A stretch of DNA of 64,000 bases, from assembly GCF_001680005.1 (NCBI RefSeq), contig NC_033556.1:496001-560000 (forward strand), given 5' to 3'. Positions within the stretch are counted from its first letter, which is position 1. The number at the start of each line of letters is the position of its first letter. The position numbers and the translations under genes are program-made. Of the stretch, positions 44,591 through 54,972 are shown piece after piece. The notes under the pieces are model-generated. The model did not search any database, had not been told where the DNA came from, and worked only from the letters and a program-made list of their open reading frames with translations. This stretch comes from Plasmodium coatneyi (lineage: Eukaryota; Apicomplexa; Aconoidasida; Haemosporida; Plasmodiidae).

Positions 44591-44936
44591 AAAGAAACGA
44601 AAAGTGCTGACCTTTTCAAAGAAATCTTTACATATAGAAGGAAAAAATAAAAGAAAGAATTACAAAGATAAAACTTTTTGTAACAAAATAAATAAGCATT
44701 TTAATTCTTCAATAATAAAATTTACGAACACATCGGAATAAAGTGGGAAAATTTTTTTTTCTTCCACTTATATCAGGTACACATTAGAATGAATACATTA
44801 GTACAATGAAATGAAAAAGTAAAAATAAGAAAAAATTTAAGTTAAAAGAAGAAAGAAAGGGAAGTTCTTCTCTTCCTACATTGTATGAACTGAGTGCGGC
44901 CATTTATTTTTCCTTCCGAAGGGCACTTCTTCAGTG
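44591..44936. other. Shared 3'-flank module between pseudogene and kir B
   Basis: Contains AACAAAATAAATAAGCATTT and CATCGGAATAAAGTGGGAAA. These parallel AACAAAATGAATAAGCATTT and TCAAAATAAAGTGGGGAAGA near 50130-50205. Confidence 0.7.
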
Positions 44937-46407
44937 CTACATAAGACCGTAACCTATATTCCGATGGTGATGACCTATATTTGCTTCGTGATGACCTGAT
45001 GTGCTATTATTATTTCTTCCCTTTCTGGCAGATGGTACACCATATTCTGTTGCTGAATCATCTCCTGTTGTGGAGTCACCTCCTATTGTTGAGGCGTCTT
45101 CTGTGAGTGTATCAAAGGTGCTCTCAGTTGATCTTCTTCCTCTATTCCTTCTATTAGTTCTGCCGTTGTTGTTGTTAAATCCGAGAGTGTTTTTTATGAA
45201 AGAGGTTACTGGAGTGTACTGAAGGGGAGGAAAATAAGGAAGAAGCGTTAAAAGAAGAAAGGGTTTAAAAGGGAAGGTTCCATTGGAACATACGTTACGC
45301 ATATAAATACATATATAATGCACAATACATAGTCTAATCTGTATTTATTCTTTCATAAGGATAGTGTATATATTAGTTATATTGTCTAAATAATTTCAAT
45401 TTTAACTATACTTTATATAGTAGGAAAGGAAGTGCTGTAACTGCTAGTGTGGCGAATATAGAAGAAAGGGCAGTGGTGGTGGTGGCTTTATTTAGATCTT
45501 CCTGAGCTTGGAATAATTGATTTGATTTTTGCTCCAGTTGGCTTTTTAATTGTCCATCGTCACAGGAGTTTGCCTTAATTTCTACCTCCGTATCTTGGGA
45601 CTCACATTTCTGTTTTAGCACTTTCACCATATCACAATATGCCTCGTACCTACTATTGAAATTGGTACAATATGATTTATTATAACCCTGACCACCCTGA
45701 CAATCTGCCCTTACAGTTTCACATGCTTCAGTAATTCCTTCCAGGTAACTTAGCCACTTATCTTTACAATTGGACCCACTTTTCTGTACACCTTCTTTTA
45801 CGTCCTTATAATCGTAGGAAAAATTGAATAGTTTTTTCCTATGATTGAAGATACTCCTATGAATACTTTCACAAATAATATTAAATCCTTCCTTTGCATA
45901 CTCACCTCTCATATTTGAACACATTATACTCATGAAGGACTTGAATGTGCTGTCACCTACATCAGTGCTCGGTTTGTCCTGTACTGTATCTCCTATCCAA
46001 TAATATAGGAAATTGTAGCGTGCCCCGGGGAGATCATTTCCCGCTTCTATTTTTGATGCGACACAGCAGGCGCCACAAATTTTACTTTTATATTCATTAC
46101 CAGGAGGAACCGCCAGAGCGAGCTCTATACTGTCCTTGCATTTATCAGTACAGTTTCCACTGTCGCTTTTGAATTTCTCATAGAAATTCTTCCATGAAGG
46201 GAAACTTTGTGGCTTGGACGGCTGCAAAAATATATAATTGTTGGCAGAAGAAAGCAGGAGGAGTGTGTGGAAGAGTATGGAATATATATATATACATACA
46301 TTGTATATATCTGTATATATGTATACATATATATAGGATATATGTGGACACATTATTCAAATACTCCTTTCACATAAGGAAGGAATAAAGCATCTTACAT
46401 CAGTCAT
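44937..46407 (-). CDS. kir: KIR protein (kir B)
   Basis: Three exons, all phase 0: 46407-46399 (MTD, donor GTAAGA), 46221-45412 (270 codons) and 45218-44937. Exon 2 starts PSKPQSFPSWKNFYEKF and has the PIR core YNFLYYWIGDTV, regularly spaced Cys and a helical region before the membrane segment ending LPFLLYK. The tail exon is Asn/Arg-rich (FNNNNGRTNRRNRGRRS), then Ser/Thr/Asp-rich, ending NIGYGLM. PIR proteins are exported to the infected erythrocyte; that role is taken from the family. The ATG lies in a 5' flank (TTGTTTATGTG reading outward) shared with kir A. Complete, no breaks seen. Confidence 0.92.
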
Positions 46408-47889
46408 TGTTTATGTGTATATATTTTTCTTCTGTTGTATATGATGAACACTTCTTTTGGGGGGGGTTTGCTTATATATATTTATTCACTCCTTATAAAG
46501 GAGGTATGAAAACTTTGTTTGTTCGATAGTGATTATAAATATAGAGTTCATACTCCGTGAACAGTACATATTCCTTCTAATTTCTTCCAAAAGTAACAGA
46601 AAACAGATTATGCATACATATGTGCGCATCCAAAATCATTATATATGTGCACATATATAATTAAAGTGGAAGGTAAGAACGGGGAAGAAGAATTAAGCAA
46701 AAAAATTAGCCTAACGGAATAGAAGAAAGGAAGTGAAACTCTTTTGAGTTATCTGCACTTATCTTATCCTTCTAAAGCATTTTAACACTTCCTGAACACT
46801 AAACCCTAAACCCTTCATTCTAGTACCCTGAACCGTTCATTCCTGAACCTTTTCAAACCTTTTCAAACCTTTTCAAAACTTCTTTAACTTAAACAAAGCA
46901 AAAACAAAAAATAATACATTAATATATGAAATATATAGTGTGCACATATTTTTTAAAGGAGGAGGGAAACAGATAACTCAGATGTGTAATGTGTCGCACA
47001 TTCATATAAATGACCTATTTGCAGTAAACTTATCGAAAAGAAGTAAAGTAAATATAAAAAAAAAAAGGAATAAAATGGAAGGGAAGCACACTTTAATATA
47101 TATGCAAAAATATAATGAAGAATGGAAAGGGGGGAGAATGAGTAACAGGGAAGAAGGGTCAAATCATCCTTGGTGCACAATGTGCACATATTTCAGAAGA
47201 AGGGAAGGGTAGGAATGTACTTTCTCTGCTCCATACACATGAACTGCATACAATATATATCTACGTTAACAATTATTAATAATTCTTTTTTAGCAATAGT
47301 AGAACATAAAATGAATAGAATACATGCTCAAATTTTTCTTACACAAAAAGAAATTGTGCTCTCCGCCCACCCTCCCTCACCATATGTGTACATTAGAGGA
47401 AGTATGTGTATAATGTGATAGCAGTGTTCTGAAAGTAGTTTTGCACATTTGAATAATATAATTGATATATGTTTGGAATATATATAAGAAACCTAACCAT
47501 TTCTTTTTTTTTTTTTTATTCTGTTTACTCAATACATTTGGTCTTACTTTGTATTCGTCGCACATATGTAATGATCTTGATATATACATGCACACGTAAG
47601 TAATGTGTCATTGTTGTCACTTGAAAATTTTAAACAACATATATACACTCCTAAGAAAGAAAGTACAAAATACCCTATATACATATTCATATTCCACATA
47701 CACACTTCCACATTCATATTCATCCATATTCATATTCACCTATTCAACTTCACCCATTTATATTTACCAATAACCATATTCATAATCACTGTAGAACAAG
47801 GCACAACATTTGTATTTCCCCCTCTTTAGAATGTACTAATAGTTTCAGAATAAGTTTATTATACACATATAGAAGCATATATTAACCAT
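46408..47889. promoter_or_regulatory. Divergent kir B / kir C upstream region
   Basis: About 1.5 kb without a gene between two head-to-head kir genes. A small telomere-like patch (CTAAACCCTAAACCC) lies at 46798-46815, and three AACCTTTTCAA units at 46846-46876. Confidence 0.6.
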
Positions 47890-49795
47890 GGCAGGAGTAG
47901 ACGTAAGGAGAAATCTTCTGAAGGAGAAAGGAAGGGAAGGTTTCCTTCCTTCCACCCTCCTTTCTTCATTCCCTTCCCTTCTTTTCTTTCTCTTTTTTTT
48001 TTGCCCCCTCCAAAAAAGCACATGAAAGGAAGCACATATATATATATTCCCCTATATATATAATATAATAAAATAAAAAATGAAAAATAGGAAAAAATAC
48101 ATATATATAGAAAAACTTACACTTACACATATACATAACATAATATATATTCCACACTCCTCTTCCTCCCTTTGATAACTATATATATTTACAGCCGTCC
48201 AAGCCACAAAGTTTCCCTTCATGGACAGACTACTACGGTAAATTCGAAAATGGGGGAGGGATCCAGGAACCAGACTGTACAGATGAAAAGGATTGTGGCA
48301 AAGAAGTAACAAACTATTCGTTGAGAAATAGGGATCTTCAGATGTATGAGGGCAAAATTAGGGCGGCACTCCACTATTTACTCGAAACATACAGAAAAAA
48401 GGGACCCAAGAATTCACTGGAAAGTACAGCACGCCACTTTTTTTATTATTGGTTAGGGGAAAAAAGGTCTAACAGTAGAAAGGGAAGTACCGAATTTCGA
48501 GGTGACATAATTCTTCTTTGCAATGCTATAAATCAACCCTCTGAGAAGGGACCATTTGGAATTCCCTGTGACAATCCTGAAAAAGTTATTTTCGACCAAA
48601 GAAAAAGAATATTTGATTATTACTACGATTATAGTACAGTACAAAAGAAAATACTGGAAGATGGGGACGCCTCCAGGGAAAAGTGGTCCAGTTATTTGGA
48701 AGGAATTACTAAAGCATGCGACGCTATAAAGGATTATTGTAAACCAGAGGTGGAAAACACAAGGGGGGATGATCAATATTGTAAACAATTCGAAGCACAG
48801 TACGGCGCATATTGTTCAGCGGCGAAGTTGCCAGAATTGGAATATAAATTAAAATCTGCACAACAGGAAAAACAAAGCACACAACTCAAACTAAACAGTG
48901 CTCTCCATCAAGCAAACAAAGCTTCTTCTCTTTCTTCTACCTTTGGTACCGTAGCAGCAATAGAATTACCAGCGGTTATCTTTTTTTTATATAAGGTAAA
49001 ATTACAATTTAAAGTTGCAAAATATAAATAATAGTATTCTACTCCTTCCCTTCCTTCCTTAGACCCCTTCCTTTCCTTCCTTAGACCCTCTTTTCCTTCC
49101 TTCTCCTTAGAACATTCCTTCCCACCTTAGAATATCCTTCCTCTTCCTTAGAGCCTTCCTTAGTCCTTCCTTTCCTTCCTTAGATCCTCCTTTCATTCCT
49201 CCTTAGACCATCATTTCCTCCTCCTTAGGCCCTTCCTACCACCAGCACCGTAACAACCTTCCTTCCACCAACAACCCTAACAGCCCACCTACCACCAACC
49301 ACCCTAACAGCCCACCTACCACCAACCACCCTAACAGCCCACCTACCACCAACCACCCTAACAGCCCACCTACCACCCCTAACAACCTTCCTTCCACCCT
49401 ACCACCACCCTAACAACCTTCACTCACTCTCATTCCTTCTACACCCCTTCCTTCCACACCCCTTTCCTTTCCTTTAGTATAAGCCATGGTCTTCTTGGTT
49501 TGGTAAACACTCTTCTGGAAGCAGCAGAAGGAAGAAAAGATCAAGCCAACAGGAATTTGACGATTTAACAGAAACTTCAACAGTGGACTTCACAGAAAGT
49601 TCAGAAACAAGTTCCATACTTGATTCCCCCACAGTACGTTCCTCTGCTGCTCTATACACAAGACCACCTACCCAAGGACAGCCTAACAGGGGAGAAGGAA
49701 GAGCAAGAGCAGGAAGAACAGGAACAGGAAGAACAAGAACAGGAAGAAATAGGTCGCCGCCGGGTGGCCCAAGTATAAGTTATCAAAACATGTAA
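47890..49795 (+). CDS. kir: KIR protein (kir C)
   Basis: Three exons, all phase 0: 47890-47904 (MAGVD), 48195-48995 (267 codons) and 49478-49795. Exon 2 starts PSKPQSFPSWTDYYGKFENG, with the PIR core HFFYYWLGE, a DYYYDYSTV segment, coiled-coil-like ELEYKLKSAQQEKQSTQLKL and a membrane segment ending VIFFLYK. The tail starts YKPWSSWFGKHSSGSSRRKK, is Ser/Thr-rich, then carries Arg/Gly/Thr repeats (GRTGTGRTRTGRN), and ends SISYQNM. The first ten residues of exon 2 are identical to those of kir B, pointing to recent exchange. Intron 2 is almost entirely pyrimidine-rich minisatellite. Confidence 0.92.
49027..49470 (+). repeat. C/T-rich minisatellites filling kir C intron 2
   Basis: First irregular CCTTCCTTAGACCCTCC-type units (to about 49240), then about four tandem copies of a 27-base unit (CACCCTAACAGCCCACCTAC followed by CACCAAC) at 49283-49390, then CCTTCCACCC units. 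The same pyrimidine repeats occur in kir E intron 2 and at 62930-63310; the 27-base unit is the complement of the G-rich minisatellites. Confidence 0.88.
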
Positions 49796-50301
49796 CATAC
49801 CAATGAATGTAAAACCTAGAAAGCGATTGTCCCTTCTCCCTTAGGGCAACATAAATAACACCGCTCACACATTTTATATATACAGTTTATGGAAAGAGCA
49901 AAGAGCAAAATAACATTTTTCTTTTTCTCTTTTTTTTCCCTCATTCTTTTCTTCATATTTCATTCCCTTTTTTTCCTTCCTTCCATTTGTATGTTTGAAT
50001 AAGCACATACGCGAAGCAGGTACTCCCAGAAAGGGGCGCGAAAAGAACAAAAAAAAAAAAAAAAAGGAAGGTGCTGAACTCTTAAAAGAAATATTATGGT
50101 ATTTTAAAGAACAAAAGAAAATTTATGTAACAAAATGAATAAGCATTTTTTTAATTTTTCAATAAAAGAAGAAATTATCCCAAACAAATCAAAATAAAGT
50201 GGGGAAGAAAATTTTTCTTTTTCCTGGCTTAAATTAATTACACAAAAAAATGACCCTATTAGTATAAAACGAAAAAAAAAAAAAAAAAGAAAAAATATTT
50301 A
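49796..50301. other. Intergenic 3'-flank module
   Basis: Gene-free. Includes the shared 3'-flank sequence (about 50060-50260) and poly-A tracts (50051-50065, 50272-50288). Confidence 0.65.
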
Positions 50302-50754
50302 CTACACCCTAAACCCGGCATCTGAACATTGAACTTGTTCCTTAGGACGAAAATCTTCCTTCCTAAACCCGGAATCTAAACATGGAACCTCTTCCTTAGG
50401 AACATCTTCCACTTTCATAAAATTTGATCCCATAAATTCTTGAACCAAAATTTCAAAAAAGCCTTCTTTCGTCGAATGCAAGTCCCCTTTTTGACATTCG
50501 TCTAAGACTTCTAAATGAATATCAATAATCATGCGGCGACGTACACCACAACCACGACCAGCAGGGCGACGACGACCACCTCGTTTCTTCCTCCTTTTTA
50601 TAGGCGTAGAACGAGGTTTTCGTCCCTTCACTAAATAATATTCACGTGGACCACCGTCGTCCACATGGTCAACAATCTGCTGTTCTAAGGTTGGACCACG
50701 TACTTGATAAGCCCTTCGGTAACGTTTTCTTACCTTACCAAGCATTACAAAGTA
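50302..50754 (-). pseudogene. SICAvar: Orphan SICAvar cytoplasmic exon
   Basis: Begins after a poly-T/TTCAG acceptor with YFVMLGKVRKRYRRAYQVRG and contains MIIDIHLEVLDECQKGDLHS. It ends in clean tail repeats (VPKEEVPCLDSGFRKEDF, then SDAGFRV and stop). The exon itself is intact, and more regular at its end than that of the left SICAvar gene. Upstream, where the membrane exon should be, there are about 650 bases without SICA coding sequence and then a kir gene. So this is a remnant left by deletion or recombination, or a donor cassette. Confidence 0.88.
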
Positions 50755-51794
50755 CTGAACAAAAAAAAAAAAAAAAAAAAAAAGTGAAATATGTGCTGTG
50801 TGCATGTTTATAAGCAGGTGGGTCAAATGGTTCGAATGGGTTACCGAAGGGTTTCCCTTTCGCCACCTTAGGATCCTTTAATTCGTTCTTTTTTTGTATC
50901 TTTACTACTTCGTACTCTTCCTACATTTTACGTATATGTGAAGCATTCTAATATAAATGGAAAAAATGAATCCTTTCAAATGGTAGGCTTAAAATGTGGG
51001 AAAGAAGAGTAGGATCATTTAATGTTCTTTATATGAGATTCTATAATATGCAGAAGATATTCGTCCAAAAGGGAAAGTCTTTATATATATGGGTTCTCGA
51101 AATATATTCATACTTGAATATGAACTAATTTTTTTTTACTATGGTACAGATTAATTACAACTTTGCAGCTATTAATTTTTAATATGCATGATCAAGAAGT
51201 ACGCATAGCATTAAACTATGCTGATAATGTTTACTTTTGGGAACAATTTTTTTTAGGAGGAATTTCTTTTTTTTTTTATTTGGTCTTTTCTTGTTCGCTA
51301 TTTATTGTATAAAAAGAACAACGTTTCTTTTCTCATGACAGGGTCTTCGTTTTTTCCTTTTTTTTTTTTTTTAATTTTTCTCTTTTTTGTATTGTACTAA
51401 GGTGTTCATATTAGTGTGTAATCAATATAAGTTCGAAGAAGAAAACAAAATTTTCCTCCTTCACTTCATTCTGATTTGTTGGGAAATTTCTTTACTGAAT
51501 ATTTAAAATGTCCATTCCTCATTCTTTAGAAGTTTTTATCTGCATAATTTTTTTTATCTTCTTTTTTTTTTAAAATACAAAAATACCTCTTTGAGGAGGG
51601 TAAGCACTTTTTCTTTTTTTCTTTGCGCCCTCTGCTCGAGAGCATTTTTCCCATATGCAAGTATTCATATATATAAAGCAGCAAGAAAGAGGAAAAAAGA
51701 AAAGGGGAGAAGAAGAAAAATGTTATTCTATTCCTGTACACTGCATATAAACTATGCGTTTCTTTATGTCCTTTCGGTGTCCACTTATTCAATG
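50755..51794. other. Gene-free region with extra 3'-flank module
   Basis: No gene. 51405-51560 repeats the SICAvar 3'-flank motifs (GTGTGTAATCAATATAAG, CACTTCATTCTGATTTGTTG) in plus-strand orientation. This is opposite to the orientation expected for the adjacent minus-strand kir gene, and suggests a deleted or rearranged plus-strand gene end. Confidence 0.6.
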
Positions 51795-53675
51795 TTACAT
51801 ACGATGGTAACTTATATTCTGTTCTTGTTGGTGCTGATGCTGTCCTCTTCTATTATTACTATTTGCTGTTCCTTCCCTGGTGGTAGATGGCCGTGTATTA
51901 TATTTTGTGGAGTATTCAGTCGGATCGAATGTTGAAGCTATTGTGGAGCTGTCATCTGTGGAAGCATCCAAGTTGTTTCCAGTGGATCTTCTTCTTCTGT
52001 TCCTTTTTCCTCCAGAATGGTTACCAAACCAAGAAGATAAGGGACCGTACTAAGAAAAAGAAAAAAGGGGGTTAGGTTTAGGGTTTAGGGTTAAAAGAAG
52101 GAAGAAGGAAGGAAAGGAGGGGGTCTAAGGAGGGAAGGAAAGGAGGGTCTAAGGGGGAGGAATAGAGTATGGAAGAATGTAGTACATACAGCCACATAAT
52201 GTAGTTTATTCCTATGTCTACTGCTCATAGAAATGATGTATGCAGGTTCAGTTATATTGTCCATATATTTCAGTCATAGCTGTACCTTATATAAAAGGAG
52301 AAGGATTGTTTGTAATCCTACTGCGACCGTTGTAGAAGTAAGGGAAGCGGTGGTGGTAGCTTTACTTGCAGCATTGTTTGCTATGGAGGATGCTATATGT
52401 GTTGCTCCGGACACTATTCTTTCTTGTAGATATTTTAATTCACATTTCAGTTTTGACAGTTCCGCCATATTGCAATATGGTACGTACTTTTTTTTGAATT
52501 CTTCACAATATTCCTTCCTATCTTCCTTACTCTTTCCTGCGCAATATTGCTCCACTTTATTACATGCTAAGGAAACTCCTGCGTCGTAACTCGACCAACC
52601 TGGATCACAGTTGGGCCCATCCTTCCTTAAATTTCTCCCTATCTTACTGTAATCGTAATAATAGTCGAATATTGTTTTCTGATTATCAAATGTGGCCGTT
52701 CCTGGATTGTCACATGGAATTTTACATTGTTTTGACGGACAATAATCATTTATATTTCCGCAAATAACACTTATTTTAGCTTGAAAACCGTCCCTTCCCC
52801 CTGAACTCTTAGATAATTTGTCACCTAACCAATAATAAAGGAAATGGTAGGCTTCCTCTTTCGATGGTGTCTTATCTTTTCCGCATTCATGGTATATATA
52901 GCCCAGTGCTTTCTTAATTCGGTGTTCTGAAACATTACATTTATTATCTTTACACCTATCTGAAACCCAATCTATATTGTTATTGCATCCATTTCCACAT
53001 GTTTGCGTGCTTTCATCGAAGTTCTTATAAAAGTCTTGATGCGAAGGGAAAGTCTTTGGATCTATTGTCTGTAAATATATAATTGACAGGAAAGTGGGAA
53101 TGTGTAAGGGTAGGTTTTTCTATATATATGTATTTTCCCCATTTTGGGATATTTTTCATTCTATTATATTATACACAGGAAATATTCATATATATGTGCT
53201 TCCCCCTTTTATGTGCTTTTTTGTACTGTAAAAAAAGGGGTTAAAAAAAAGGAGAAAAAAAGGTTCAGGTAAAAAAAAAAAAAAAAAAGAAAGAAAAAGG
53301 AAAGAAAAAGGAAAGAAAAAGGAAAGAGAAAGAAGGAAAAAGATGATCTAAGGAGGAAGGAAGAAAGGAGGAGTGTGGAAGCGAGTGGAATGTATGTGTA
53401 AGTGTAAGTTCTCCTATATATATGTATGTATTTTCCTTCTTTCTTTTTTTATTTTATTTTAAAATATATACATGGGAAATATTTATATATTGTTCTTCCC
53501 CCTTTTATGTGCTCTTTTGTAGTGTAAAAAAAGGAGAAAGAAAAACAAAGGAAGGGAGGTCCAAAGAAGAAAAGAAAAGGAGGAAGGAAGGAGGAGTTTA
53601 CACCTCCTTCCTTCCCTTCCTTCCTTTGTTTCCCAGCTGTGAAATATGCTCCCTTACGTTTACTGTTTCTGACAT
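51795..53675 (-). CDS. kir: KIR protein (kir D)
   Basis: Three exons, all phase 0: 53675-53658 (MSETVN, donor GTAAGG; a donor after MSET is possible), 53068-52286 (261 codons) and 52049-51795. Exon 2 starts TIDPKTFPSHQDFYKNFDES, has the PIR core YHFLYYWLGDKL, DNQKTIFDYYYDYSKIG and a Cys-rich middle (CPSKQCKIPCDNPG), and ends in a membrane segment LLLLYK. It is open throughout. The tail exon starts YGPLSSWFGNHSGGKRNRRR, then Ser/Thr-rich sequence, a Gln/His run (GQHQHQQEQ) and the end NISYHRM. Intron 1 is unusually long (589 bases) and holds two copies of a roughly 140-base element. Confidence 0.9.
53100..53545 (-). repeat. Duplicated intron-1 element of kir D
   Basis: Two direct copies, about 53100-53245 and 53400-53545, sharing CTATATATATGTATTTTCC-like sequence, GGAAATATT(C/T)ATATAT, CTTCCCCCTTTTATGTGCT and TTTTGTA.TGTAAAAAAAGG. 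A related copy, reverse-complemented but in the same sense relative to transcription, lies in kir C intron 1 (about 48015-48130). Confidence 0.8.
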
Positions 53676-54972
53676 GGTTAATATATATATGTGCTTCTAT
53701 ATGTGTATAATAAATTTATTCTGAAATTATTAGTACATTCAAAAAGGAAGGAAGGAATTATAAGGGGAATTTGTGCTCGTCCGTTTTTTTCGTGATTATT
53801 GATGAATATGAATATGGATGAGTATATGTGAATATGAATGTATGTCAAATTTTTGCACTTTTTATTCGCTGTGTGTGTGAAAACCATACGTACACATATT
53901 ACACTTCTATTTTCTTCGAATAATAATAATAGTAGTAGTGATAGCATACATTACACATACTTCCTCTAATGTACACAATAAGGCGAGGGGCGGGGAGAGC
54001 ATCATTTTTTTTTTTTTTTTGGAGTAAGAAAAATTTGAGCATGTATTCTATTCATTTTGTGTTCTATTATTGCAAAAAAAAAAATATTAATAATTGTTAA
54101 CGTAGATATATATTGTATACAGTTCATATATGCACATGTGCAGCAGGGAGAGGAAGCACATTCTACCCTCTTCTTTCTTCCACCTTACCTTCCATCAATG
54201 TGTGTACGCATAATTATTTATATTTTTTTTGTAAGTAGCTCATCTAATGGAGCCAATGAGTTAATTAAGCATATATACACATGGGAAGGATATATATTAC
54301 AGAATCTTCGTATACGAAAATGTGCATATTGATAGAAGGAAGGGGAGGTAGAACGGAAGAATGTGTCCTCTCCATATGGACTATATACTACACAATATTT
54401 GTTAACAATTTTTAATAGTCCTCCCTTGGAATAACGGTAAAACAAAAATTAATAATACATACTGAAGGCTCCTGTTAAAAACGAATTTACACTTCCTTCC
54501 CATATATACATAAAGGTTGAATAAGGTAAATGACTAATAAGTACAACATTATAAGCATTAACCTACGAACCTGTAGTACAGAACATGGATGGAGGATGTA
54601 TAAAGTATATGATTCTTACGTTTCTTCTGCTCCTGTTCCATTCTGTTAATTCCAATACATTACCCTTCCTACATTTTTATACCTTATTTCATATATGTGC
54701 GTATATATATAATGATGTTAATGCATGCGTATATTAATTTATCATTCTTCAAGGAATTAAAAAATATATGCTCCTGCAGGAAAAAAATTGGAACTTCATA
54801 TATTTTTCCATTAATTATACTTATTATTGAATAAGCAAAATATACCTGCACACATGAACATATTCTGTATAAATATATATAGAAGGAACAACAGCACATA
54901 ACTTTCAATAATAAGTTTATTATATATATATACACAACAGAAAAATATACAACACACAAACCATAACAAACA
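53676..54972. promoter_or_regulatory. Divergent kir D / kir E upstream region
   Basis: About 1.3 kb, no gene. Very AT-rich; shared 5'-flank words (AATAAGTTTATTATA and ACCATAACAAACA) before the kir E start. AATAAATTTATTCTGA near kir D is similar in inverted form. Confidence 0.6.

Noticed and set aside
49283..49390. CRISPR-like array (regular 27-base repeats)
   Set aside because: Units are contiguous without unique spacers, in an intron of a eukaryotic gene.
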